Origin: Alphaproteobacteria bacterium
GTDB taxonomy: Bacteria > Pseudomonadota > Alphaproteobacteria > CACIAM-22H2
Length of the DNA stretch: 13,526 nucleotides
Direction of reading: 5' to 3'
NCBI GenBank assembly: GCA_016869415.1
Contig: VGEI01000053.1
Span: 1 to 13,526, forward strand
Position 1 is the first letter of the stretch. Every line of letters starts with the position of its first letter. Of this stretch, positions 1 to 7,294 are shown in pieces. The notes below the pieces were generated by a model that saw only the letters and a program-made list of their open reading frames with translations, did not search any database and was not told the origin of the DNA. The translations under genes were made by a program, and so were the position numbers.

Positions 1-2
1 CC

Positions 3-335
3 TCTACCTGGAGACAGGCCCCCGGTGGCATCGGCAATTGGGAGATCACTTCTGCGGCGGGAAGCGCCGCCGGTGCGGGCATCGGCGCTCTCGCTGTCCT
101 CGATGCGCTGGGTCTGATGAACCCCAGTCAGCCCGGTAGTTCGATCACCATGGCTAACCTGTCGCTCACCTTCCGGGACGGCGGCACCGGGCGCACTCAG
201 GCCGTGGCGCTCGGCGCTACGGCTCTCGAATTGGCAGGTGGGCTGCTGCCGCTGCCGTTGCACATGACTGTGGCGGCCGTCACTGATAAGCGCGATGATC
301 CCTGCGAGAAGGACGGTAACCTTTCCCTTCGTTAG
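3..335 (+). CDS. C-terminal part of an unrecognised protein, 5' end outside window
   Basis: The frame is open from the left edge of the window to a TAG at 333-335, giving about 110 residues of a longer protein. An internal ATG at 117 exists, but the frame continues upstream without a stop and no ribosome binding site precedes that ATG, so I treat this as the tail of a gene that begins outside. The visible part is Gly/Ala-rich with a hydrophobic run near residues 20-40 (AGAGIGALAVLDALGL) and a second one (ALELAGGLLPLPL). It ends in a charged, hydrophilic tail (DKRDDPCEKDGN). I do not recognise the family. It lies 15 bases upstream of the CHAT protein gene on the same strand, so the two are probably co-transcribed. 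That makes it a candidate partner or substrate of the predicted peptidase, which is inference only. Confidence 0.6.
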   Translation, partial: STWRQAPGGIGNWEITSAAGSAAGAGIGALAVLDALGLMNPSQPGSSITMANLSLTFRDGGTGRTQAVALGATALELAGGLLPLPLHMTVAAVTDKRDDPCEKDGNLSLR

Positions 336-337
336 CC

Positions 338-345
338 AGGAGGAG
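338..345 (+). promoter_or_regulatory. Strong Shine-Dalgarno for the CHAT gene
   Basis: AGGAGGAG lies five bases before the ATG at 351 and just after the upstream stop codon. It fixes the start of the CHAT protein and implies efficient independent translation within the operon. Confidence 0.8.
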
Positions 346-350
346 CGGCC

Positions 351-3300
351 ATGCTGTCAGGTCGTCTCTTAACGAGCTTGGCCATTTTGGCCGTTGCCTT
401 GCTGCTTCTGACCGACGGGCCAGTCGCGGAAGCACAGCCGCAGCAGCGGGGCCCTGGGCAGGGTCGTGGTCCGGGTGGGCCCGGCGGACCAGGCGCCGGC
501 GGGCCGGCACCCATGCAGCGGCAGGCAACTGAGGCCGATGCCGACACGCTGCTGGATGACAGTCTGGTCACCGATCCGGCACGTATCGAGGCTGCGCGCC
601 AGAAGGCTACCGAGGAGCCGCCAGCCGGTGCCGACGCGGATACGCTGGCTCGCTTCTATTCGGTTCGCGGCCAATCCGCACGGATTTCCGGTAACCAGGT
701 GCAGTACGTCGAGGATCTGCGGCGTGCCGCCGAGCATGGAAAGCGCGCCCAGAATGTCGACCGGACGCAGCTGTTCATGCAGCTCGCCAATGCGGAAAGC
801 CAGTCGGGGCGCGCGCCCGCCGCGGTACGCGCCATCGAGGACGCTATCCGCGAGAACCCGCCGAACTTCAGCAACCGGCTGATTACCCTGCACGCGGACC
901 TGGCGCGCTATCAGCTCAACGCTGGCAACATCCCAGGCGCAGATGCCGCGGTGGCGCGGCTTCGCCAGCTACGGCGCGAGATGGAGAACAATCCGCGCTT
1001 CGGCCAGAACGTGGGTGCCCAGCGGGTCCTGGCCGAGGGCGTGGCTGCTGTGGCGGCGGTGATTGAACGCAAGGGGCAGCTCGCCGAAGCCGAAGCCGGC
1101 TATCGCGAAGCGCGTAAGATGCTGGAGACCCTACGCGACCCGAGCCGCTTCCAGGGCCGGATCAACGCCATGCAGGGCTCGCTGGCCAACAATCTGCGCC
1201 TCCAGGGCCGGCTGGCTGAGGCCGAGAACGAGGCACGCGGTGTGCTCGTCGAATCGCAACGCGGCGGCGGTACTGCTACACTCGGGACGGCGCGCGGCCT
1301 TGTCAGCCTCGCCAGCGTACTTGCGGCACAGGGGCGCTTTTCCGAAGCGGAGGGGTTAACCCGGCGCGCCATCGGCATTTTCGAGCAGGTCGGGCAGGGG
1401 ACCCTCAATCCGCGGCAGCTCCTGGCCGCCATTTTAGCAGAGCAGGGGAAATGGGCCGAGGCGAACCGGGAGTTCGACACGCTCCGCCGAATCACCCGCA
1501 GCCGGCCAGAGCAGTTTGCCAATCTGACGCGCCGCAACCCGTTCCCCGGGGTGGCACTACTTCACGTGGGCAAGCCTGCCGAGGCACTGACCTATCTCAA
1601 GGCCTATTATGAGAGAAGCCGCGAGGAACTTGGTGAGCGGCATTTCGTCGCCGCCGAGGCCCGGGGCTTCTATGCCATGGCGCTGGCTGCGACCGGCAAC
1701 CGGGATGGTGCGATCGGGGAGTATCGCGCCGCCACGGAGATCCTGCTGACACGCTCGCGTGAGGCCAGCGACGTCGACGACACCACGACCTCGGCCGCCG
1801 ATCAGCGCTCGCGCATGATCATCGACGGGTACATCGACACGTTGGCCGATCTGCGGATGGGCGGCGCACCGGCGGGCCTCGACCCGGTCGCCGAGAGCTT
1901 CCGTCTGGCCGATGCCGCACGTGGCCGCAGTGTGGTGAGGGCGCTCGCGGCGTCCGCGGCGCGGGCGGCCGCCAGCAATCCCGCGCTGGCCGAAATCGCC
2001 CGGCGCTCCCAAGATCTCGAGAAGCAGATCTCGGCCCTCAACGGTCTTCTGGCCAACGCCATCAGCGCCAGGGCGCAGGATCGCGACGAGGAGTCGATCC
2101 GCAATCTGCGCCGGCATATCGACGGGCTGCGTGACGAGCGGGGGCGCCTGGCGGCGGAGATCGAGCGCAAATTCCCTGAATACGCCAAGCTGGTGAACCC
2201 GGGGCCGGCGACGGTCGCCGAGGTGCAGAAGACGCTACATGATGGCGAAGCGATGGCGGCCGTATTCAGCGGCCAGCGCCGAACTTACGCCTGGGCGGTA
2301 CCCAAGTCTGGTCCTGCCGCGATGGCGGTGGCGCCGCTCAACCGCGATGCGCTGGCCGGGGCGGTGGCCAAACTGCGCAAGGCGCTCGATCCAAATGCCC
2401 AAACGCTGGAGGATATTCCAGCCTATGACGTGGCGGAGGCGCACAGCCTCTACAGCAGCCTGCTGCAGCCGGCAGAAGCTGGCTGGCGAGAGGCCAAGAC
2501 CCTGTTCGTGGTTCCCGACGGCGCACTGGGCCAGCTGCCGCTAGCGCTGCTGGTGACAGCGCCGACAACACTCGCCGGCGCCGACGCGGATGGCGTACCG
2601 TTCAGCCGCTATCGCGGCGTCCCCTGGCTCGCCAAGCGAGTCGCCGTCGCCCAGCTACCATCCGTCGGTGCGCTATCCGCGTTGCGCGCGGTTCCGGCGC
2701 CACGCGGCGAGCGGCGGAACTTCGTCGGTTTCGGCGATCCCTGGTTTAGCAAGGAACAGGCGGCGGAGGGCGCGCGTGATCTGGCGGCGACGCAGACCGC
2801 CAGCTTGACGACGCGGGGTATTCCCATCCGCTTGCGTAGTGCACCCAAGAGCAACGACTATTCCGCGGAGTATGGCCAGCTGCCACGCCTGCCGGATACC
2901 GCCGACGAGGTGCGATCCATCGCCGCAGCGTTGCGGGCGGATGCCAGCGACGTCATCCTTGGTGCGAAGGCCAGCCCGACGACGGTCAAGCAGATGGATC
3001 TGCGCAACCGGCGGATCGTCATGTTCGCCACGCATGGTCTGGTGCCGGGCGATCTGTCGGGCCTCGGCCAGCCGGCCCTGGCGCTGTCGGCACCGGAGGT
3101 CACGGGCAACACGGCCGATGGCCTGCTCACGGTCGAGGACATCCTGGCGCTGCGCCTCAATGCAGATTGGGTTGTCCTCTCAGCCTGCAACACGGCGTCG
3201 GCGCAGGGAGCCGGCGCCGAGGCCGTGTCCGGGCTCGGGCGGGCTTTCTTCTACGCCGGCACGCGCGCGCTGCTGGTCTCCAACTGGCCGGTCGAGAGCA

Positions 3301-3500
3301 CGTCGGCTCGTGAGCTGACCACGGACCTCTTCCGCCGGCAGGTCGAGACCGCCGGCCTGACGAGGGCCGAGGCGATGCGCCAGGCAATGCTGGCCCTGAT
3401 CGAGGGGCCTGGCCTGAAGGGTGCTGACGGCAAGGCGCTGTTCTCCTACGCCCATCCTATCTTCTGGGCGCCGTTCAGCTTGGTTGGCGACGGGGGGTAG
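351..3500 (+). CDS. Exported TPR-CHAT domain protein (predicted caspase-like cysteine peptidase)
   Basis: The 1049-residue protein begins with a signal peptide (hydrophobic core about 6-20, likely cleavage after AEA at 28). A Pro/Gly/Gln low-complexity linker follows (29-56), then a long helical region with several degenerate TPR-like repeats (about 95-465). Examples are repeats near 235-260, 275-300, 315-345 and 355-380, with the recurring pattern of small residues followed by G-(R/K/Q)-hydrophobic-AEA. A charged, probably coiled-coil segment spans about 545-610. The CHAT domain occupies about 690-1046: the ATHG motif gives His895 and the LSACNT motif gives Cys946, the expected dyad of the caspase/separase-like clan, followed by a typical ALLVSNWPV strand. 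CHAT proteins are known or predicted proteases, often working with partner proteins. Here the signal peptide points to a periplasmic or extracellular site. Substrate unknown; the co-transcribed upstream gene is an obvious candidate. Family call firm, function inferred. Confidence 0.9.
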   Translation: MLSGRLLTSLAILAVALLLLTDGPVAEAQPQQRGPGQGRGPGGPGGPGAGGPAPMQRQATEADADTLLDDSLVTDPARIEAARQKATEEPPAGADADTLARFYSVRGQSARISGNQVQYVEDLRRAAEHGKRAQNVDRTQLFMQLANAESQSGRAPAAVRAIEDAIRENPPNFSNRLITLHADLARYQLNAGNIPGADAAVARLRQLRREMENNPRFGQNVGAQRVLAEGVAAVAAVIERKGQLAEAEAGYREARKMLETLRDPSRFQGRINAMQGSLANNLRLQGRLAEAENEARGVLVESQRGGGTATLGTARGLVSLASVLAAQGRFSEAEGLTRRAIGIFEQVGQGTLNPRQLLAAILAEQGKWAEANREFDTLRRITRSRPEQFANLTRRNPFPGVALLHVGKPAEALTYLKAYYERSREELGERHFVAAEARGFYAMALAATGNRDGAIGEYRAATEILLTRSREASDVDDTTTSAADQRSRMIIDGYIDTLADLRMGGAPAGLDPVAESFRLADAARGRSVVRALAASAARAAASNPALAEIARRSQDLEKQISALNGLLANAISARAQDRDEESIRNLRRHIDGLRDERGRLAAEIERKFPEYAKLVNPGPATVAEVQKTLHDGEAMAAVFSGQRRTYAWAVPKSGPAAMAVAPLNRDALAGAVAKLRKALDPNAQTLEDIPAYDVAEAHSLYSSLLQPAEAGWREAKTLFVVPDGALGQLPLALLVTAPTTLAGADADGVPFSRYRGVPWLAKRVAVAQLPSVGALSALRAVPAPRGERRNFVGFGDPWFSKEQAAEGARDLAATQTASLTTRGIPIRLRSAPKSNDYSAEYGQLPRLPDTADEVRSIAAALRADASDVILGAKASPTTVKQMDLRNRRIVMFATHGLVPGDLSGLGQPALALSAPEVTGNTADGLLTVEDILALRLNADWVVLSACNTASAQGAGAEAVSGLGRAFFYAGTRALLVSNWPVESTSARELTTDLFRRQVETAGLTRAEAMRQAMLALIEGPGLKGADGKALFSYAHPIFWAPFSLVGDGG

Positions 3501-3836
3501 TCAGCTTCCTTCGGGCTCGGGCACCGGGACGAGCCGGTAGCCTTTGTTGCGCATGCAATAGTCGCGTAGCTGCCACTCGTCGAAGGTCGAATCGCGCCGG
3601 CGCATCGGGAACGGATCGCGATAGCGGCGGCCATCGCGTCCACGATAGTAGCTCGGGTAGTCCCAGGTGCTGTACATGAACGAGCTGCGCCAGGCTTCCT
3701 GACGCGCCGAGCGGCTGCAATCCGTCAGATCGCTTTCCGTAGCGTCCAGTCCGGACTGAGGGTGCTCCCAGCGCATCGGCGTGCAGCCCGCGAGGGCCGT
3801 AAGAACGACGAGAACGGCGGAGCGTGACTTCATCAT
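3501..3836 (-). CDS. Small predicted lipoprotein, unknown function
   Basis: The 111-residue protein starts with a short Met-Met-Lys leader, a hydrophobic stretch and a lipobox LAGC with Cys18, so it is predicted to be lipidated and anchored in a membrane. The mature part is hydrophilic and rich in Arg, Asp, Ser and Tyr, with two further cysteines (in TDCSRS and DYCMRN) that could form a disulphide. There is an aromatic/basic patch (YPSYYRGRDGRRYRDPFP) and a Pro/Glu-rich C-terminus. I cannot assign a function. It lies 46 bases after livF on the same strand and could be read through from that operon. Two adjacent ATG codons (3836 and 3833) are possible starts and neither has a clear Shine-Dalgarno. 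Its stop codon abuts the CHAT stop codon with no base between. Confidence 0.75.
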   Translation of the reverse strand: MMKSRSAVLVVLTALAGCTPMRWEHPQSGLDATESDLTDCSRSARQEAWRSSFMYSTWDYPSYYRGRDGRRYRDPFPMRRRDSTFDEWQLRDYCMRNKGYRLVPVPEPEGS

Positions 3837-3882
3837 GGGATGATGAACGGCCGAGCCGGGGGCAGAATTCCCCGATCGAAGG

Positions 3883-4593
3883 TCAAACCCCGAGGTAGCG
3901 GCTGCGTAGTGCGGTATCCGCCTGCAAAGCTGCCGAATCTCCTGACCACACGATTCGTCCCTTTTCGATGACGTAGTGTCGGTCGGCGATCCGGGTCAGG
4001 GCATCGACGTTCTTGTCGATCACCAGGATCGCCTGACCGGCTCGCTTGAGCATATCGAGAATTCTCCAGATCTCGGCTCGGACCAGTGGGGCAAGGCCCT
4101 CGGTCGCCTCATCCAGGATCAGCAGGCGCGGATTGGTCATCAGCGCACGGCCGATAGCCAGCATCTGCTGCTCACCGCCCGACAGCTGATTGCCCATGTT
4201 GGCCTCGCGCTCGGCGAGACGGGGAAACAGGCTATAGAGGCGTTCGAGCGTCCATGGTTCGCTCGACACCCCGCTGTGGCGGGGTGCCCGTGCGGTGGCG
4301 ATCAGGTTCTCGCGCACCGACAGGTTGGGAAAGATCTGCCGGCCCTCGGGCACAAGGCCGATCCCAGCTTGGGCGATGCGGAAGGCAGGCAGCCCGGCGA
4401 TTGCTGCGCCGCCGAAGGTGATCGCGCCGGCACGCGGTGTCAGGAGGCCGAGCAGGGAGCGTACTGTCGTGGTTTTGCCCATGCCGTTGCGGCCGAGAAG
4501 GCTGACGACCTCGCCGGCACCGATCGCCAGGTCGACACCGAAGAGAACCTGCGAGGCCCCGTAGGAAGCTTCGAGACCCTTCACCTCAAGCAT
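3883..4593 (-). CDS. livF: LivF-type ABC transporter ATP-binding protein
   Basis: This is one of the two cytoplasmic ATPases of a branched-chain amino acid (HAAT family) importer. At 236 residues it has the normal LivF length. Motifs are Walker A GRNGMGKTT (34-42), the family segment GLVPEGRQIFPNLSVRENL (about 79-97), signature LSGGEQ (137-142) and Walker B LLILDEA (157-163). The usual switch-loop His position reads DKN (193-195); LivF proteins commonly lack His here (often QN), so this is probably a normal variant. The frame stays open 45 codons upstream, but the ATG at 4593 is chosen because GAGGA lies five bases before it and homology begins with LEVKGLEASYG. It overlaps the end of livG by 8 bases, implying translational coupling. 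Confidence 0.93.
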   Translation of the reverse strand: MLEVKGLEASYGASQVLFGVDLAIGAGEVVSLLGRNGMGKTTTVRSLLGLLTPRAGAITFGGAAIAGLPAFRIAQAGIGLVPEGRQIFPNLSVRENLIATARAPRHSGVSSEPWTLERLYSLFPRLAEREANMGNQLSGGEQQMLAIGRALMTNPRLLILDEATEGLAPLVRAEIWRILDMLKRAGQAILVIDKNVDALTRIADRHYVIEKGRIVWSGDSAALQADTALRSRYLGV

Positions 4594-5356
4594 GCTCGTC
4601 CTCGCCGAGATAGGCTTGGCGAACCTCCTGGTTAACCCGGATCTCCGCCGGCGTGCCTGAGGCGATGGCTCGGCCGTAGACCAGCACAGTGATGCGGTCA
4701 GCCAGGGCAAAGACGACGTCCATGTCATGCTCGATCAGCAAGATGGTTTCGGACTGCTTGAGCGTGCGCAGGAAAGCGGTCATGCGCACCGCCTCGTCGC
4801 GACCCATGCCGGCCATCGGCTCGTCGAGCAGCAACATGCGGGGACCGGTAGCAAGCGCCATGGCGATCTCGAGCTGACGCTGCTCGCCATGGGCGAGCTC
4901 GGCGGCGGCGATCTCGGCCCGCGCCCCGAGGCCGACCTGTTCGAGCATCCGTCGTGCCGGCTCGACCAGTGCCGGATCGCGCGAGGCGTCCTTCCAGAAG
5001 CGGAAAGAGTGGCTGTCATGGGCCTGCAGGGCCAGCGCCACGTTCTCGAGTGCGGTAAAGGCGCGGAACACGCTGGTGATCTGGAACGAGCGCGCCAGAC
5101 CACGACGAGAACGGTCGTAGACCGGCAGGTCGGTTACATCCTCGCCGGCAAAGCGGATGGTCCCGGCATCAGAACGCAGCTCGCCGGAGAGTTGGGCGAT
5201 CAGCGTCGTCTTGCCGGCGCCGTTCGGGCCGATCACGGCGTGAATCTCACCCGGCTCGACGGCAAGAGAAAGATTGTCGGTGGCCACGATGCCGCCAAAG
5301 CGCTTGATCAGGCCGCGTGCTTCGAGGAGGGGAGCTTCCACGAGCGGTTCAGCCAT
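4586..5356 (-). CDS. livG: LivG-type ABC transporter ATP-binding protein
   Basis: The second ATPase of the importer has 256 residues, the usual LivG length. Visible motifs are Walker A GPNGAGKTT (43-51), the Q-loop around FQ (91-92), a LivG-style signature LAHGEQ (154-159, where the general ABC motif is LSGGQ), Walker B MLLLDEP (174-180) and switch-loop His210 (LIEHDMD). It would pair with LivF to drive the LivH/LivM channel. The ATG overlaps the end of livM by 8 bases, and its own end overlaps the livF start by 8 bases. A G-rich stretch lies upstream of the start rather than a canonical Shine-Dalgarno, so coupling to livM translation is likely. Confidence 0.93.
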   Translation of the reverse strand: MAEPLVEAPLLEARGLIKRFGGIVATDNLSLAVEPGEIHAVIGPNGAGKTTLIAQLSGELRSDAGTIRFAGEDVTDLPVYDRSRRGLARSFQITSVFRAFTALENVALALQAHDSHSFRFWKDASRDPALVEPARRMLEQVGLGARAEIAAAELAHGEQRQLEIAMALATGPRMLLLDEPMAGMGRDEAVRMTAFLRTLKQSETILLIEHDMDVVFALADRITVLVYGRAIASGTPAEIRVNQEVRQAYLGEDEHA

Positions 5357-6347
5357 GGCCGCCGCCCCCCGGCCGTGCTGGCAGCAGCCAGCCGAACACG
5401 CCGCGCCTCGCGAACAGCACGATCAGCACGAGGATCGGTCCGAAGACGATCTGCCAGTGTTGCGTGTAGTCCGGCAGGAACTTCTCCATCAGCATGAAGA
5501 CGACCGCACCGACCAGGGGGCCGTAGAGCGTGCCCATGCCGCCCAGGATGACCATGATGATCAGGTCACCCGAACGCGTCCAATGCATGATCGACGGGCT
5601 GATGTAGGATTCCTGCGTGGCAAAGAGCGCGCCCGCGAGCCCGGCCACCGCACCGGCGAGGGTGAAGGCAGTTAGCTTGTAGCGGTAGGTCGGGAAACCC
5701 AGCGCGCGCATACGGCGTTCGTTCTCGCGGCAGCCTTCGATCACCCGGCCGAAACGCGATTTGACCAGGCGCTGCCCGAGATAGAGCACGCCAAGCAGCA
5801 CGGCGAAGACCACGTAGTAGAAGACCACGTCGTTGCCGAGGTCGATGAACCCAGCGAGCGTATCGCCACCGCGGAAACGCAGCCCGTCGTCACCGCCATA
5901 GGCACGCCAGCTGACGAAGACGTAGTAGACCATCTGCGCGAAGGCGAGGGTGATCATGATGAAGTAGACGCCAGAGGTACGCAGGCTGACCAGGCCGATG
6001 AAGAAGGCAAGAGCGGCCGAAACCAGCATCGCGGCGGGCCAGGCGATCAGGGGCTCGAAAGTGCCCGGTATGAAGCCGAGGAACCTGGTCTCTTCGCTGG
6101 CATGGTGCACAAGGATGGCAACGACGTAGGCGCCGGCACCCAGGAACGCCGCGTGACCGAGACTGACCATGCCGCCGTAGCCGAGGATCAGGTCGAGGCT
6201 GATGGCTGCTATGGCGAAGATCAGGATGCGGCGGAACTGGCCGATATAGAATTCTTCGCCGCCGATCGTGGCGACGATCGGCAGCAAGGCGAGAGCCGCC
6301 AGCAGCAGCAGGACGAAGATCCGCGAGCGGTCGAGCGAGGAGATCAT
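5349..6347 (-). CDS. livM: LivM-type ABC transporter permease
   Basis: This is an inner-membrane permease of 332 residues with many hydrophobic segments (about 10-27, 38-55 and onward) and the diagnostic LivM stretch GYGGMVSLGHAAFLGAGAY (56-74). Later come the cytoplasmic loop RENERRMRALGFP, which contacts the ATPases, and the LGGMGTLYGPLVGA segment near the C-terminus. The tail is unusually glycine-rich (PGGGGHG). The frame is open further upstream through livH in another register, but the ATG at 6347 is where LivM homology begins, and it overlaps the livH stop as TGATG. It forms the channel with LivH. Confidence 0.92.
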   Translation of the reverse strand: MISSLDRSRIFVLLLLAALALLPIVATIGGEEFYIGQFRRILIFAIAAISLDLILGYGGMVSLGHAAFLGAGAYVVAILVHHASEETRFLGFIPGTFEPLIAWPAAMLVSAALAFFIGLVSLRTSGVYFIMITLAFAQMVYYVFVSWRAYGGDDGLRFRGGDTLAGFIDLGNDVVFYYVVFAVLLGVLYLGQRLVKSRFGRVIEGCRENERRMRALGFPTYRYKLTAFTLAGAVAGLAGALFATQESYISPSIMHWTRSGDLIIMVILGGMGTLYGPLVGAVVFMLMEKFLPDYTQHWQIVFGPILVLIVLFARRGVFGWLLPARPGGGGHG

Positions 6348-7234
6348 CAGCCAGCGGCCGGGAACAGGCCACGCGGCTTCCAGAGCAGCACGGCGGCCAT
6401 GAGCACGTAGATGGAAATTTCGGCTAGCGTAGCCGACAGCCCGAACTGCGAGGGCAGGATGCGACCGAAGGTGTCGACCATGCCAACGATAATCGCCGCG
6501 ACGAACGCACCCCGCACCGAGCCGATGCCGCCGATGACGATAACCACGAAGGTCTTGATCAGGATGTCGTCGCCCATGCCGATATCGACGACATAGAGCG
6601 GTCCCGCCATCATCCCGGCCAAGGCGGCGAGCCCGCAGCCCAGTGCGAAGACCAGGGTGTAGAGCAGCTTGATGTCGATCCCGAGCGCGCCGACCATCTC
6701 GCGGTTGGAGGCGCCGGCGCGGATCAGCATGCCCAGCCGGGTACGGGCGATCAGCCACCAGAGAAAGCCGCCGACGCCGACGCCGACGGCCAGCACGACG
6801 AGGCGGTAGACCGGATAGGGTGCGCCGGGGACGATCTCAACGCGGCCGGAGAACAGTGCTGGAACATCCATGAAGATGGCGATCGGCCCCCAGAGGATCT
6901 TGACCAACTCGCGAAAAAACAAAATCAGGCCGAAGGTCGCCAGCACCTGGTCGAGGTGGTCACGGCTGTAGAGCGTGCGCAATGCGACGACCTCGGTCAG
7001 CAGGCCGACCGCGGCGGCGCCGGCCAGCGCCAGCACGATCGATACGAGGAAGCTGCCGGTGATGGGCACCAGCGTGGCCGCGAAATAGGCGCCCAGCATG
7101 TAGAACGCGCCATGCGCCAGGTTCACCATGTTCATGATGCCCAGCACGAGCGTCAGGCCGGCTGCCATCAGGAATAGAGTGACGCCGAACTGCAGGCCGT
7201 TGAGTGTCTGCTCGAGGAAGAGAAGGAGGGGCAT
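6347..7234 (-). CDS. livH: LivH-type ABC transporter permease
   Basis: This 295-residue permease carries the LivH hallmark MVNLAHGAFYMLGAY (about 36-50), early hydrophobic helices, and the conserved cytoplasmic loop RAGASNREMVGALGID preceding a further hydrophobic run. It would form the membrane heterodimer with LivM. The ATG at 7234 is the only possible start in frame after the livK stop. No Shine-Dalgarno is visible in front of it; instead a strong GC hairpin (7244-7273) ends nine bases upstream of the start codon. Initiation may therefore be weak or modulated, which would lower permease levels relative to the binding protein. It ends by sharing TGATG with livM. Confidence 0.92.
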   Translation of the reverse strand: MPLLLFLEQTLNGLQFGVTLFLMAAGLTLVLGIMNMVNLAHGAFYMLGAYFAATLVPITGSFLVSIVLALAGAAAVGLLTEVVALRTLYSRDHLDQVLATFGLILFFRELVKILWGPIAIFMDVPALFSGRVEIVPGAPYPVYRLVVLAVGVGVGGFLWWLIARTRLGMLIRAGASNREMVGALGIDIKLLYTLVFALGCGLAALAGMMAGPLYVVDIGMGDDILIKTFVVIVIGGIGSVRGAFVAAIIVGMVDTFGRILPSQFGLSATLAEISIYVLMAAVLLWKPRGLFPAAG

Positions 7235-7243
7235 GGCGCGAAA

Positions 7244-7273
7244 GGGGCCGCCGGGAAATACCGCGGCGGCCCC
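7244..7273 (-). other. Intercistronic GC hairpin between livK and livH
   Basis: GGGGCCGCCG (7244-7253) and CGGCGGCCCC (7264-7273) form a perfect 10-bp stem with a 10-base loop. It sits 21 bases after the livK stop and 9 bases before the livH ATG. On the transcribed (-) strand it is followed by only three T residues, so it is not a convincing rho-independent terminator. It may stabilise the 3' end of a livK transcript or attenuate readthrough and livH translation, giving more binding protein than permease; this is inference. Confidence 0.6.
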
Positions 7274-7294
7274 GCGTTGGACGCTAGAGTAGCT

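Noticed and set aside
3857..3874. Possible terminator stem-loop after livF
   Set aside because: The stem is only 5 bp (CGGGG/CCCCG) and no T tract follows on the - strand, so it is not a convincing terminator.
4727..5497. 256-codon open frame on the + strand
   Set aside because: It lies antisense to livG and the end of livM; both have complete ABC motifs, and the antisense product shows no recognisable domain.
6348..6758. N-terminal extension of livM by 137 codons
   Set aside because: It overlaps livH in another register, is Arg/His-rich, and has no membrane segments; LivM homology begins at the ATG at 6347.
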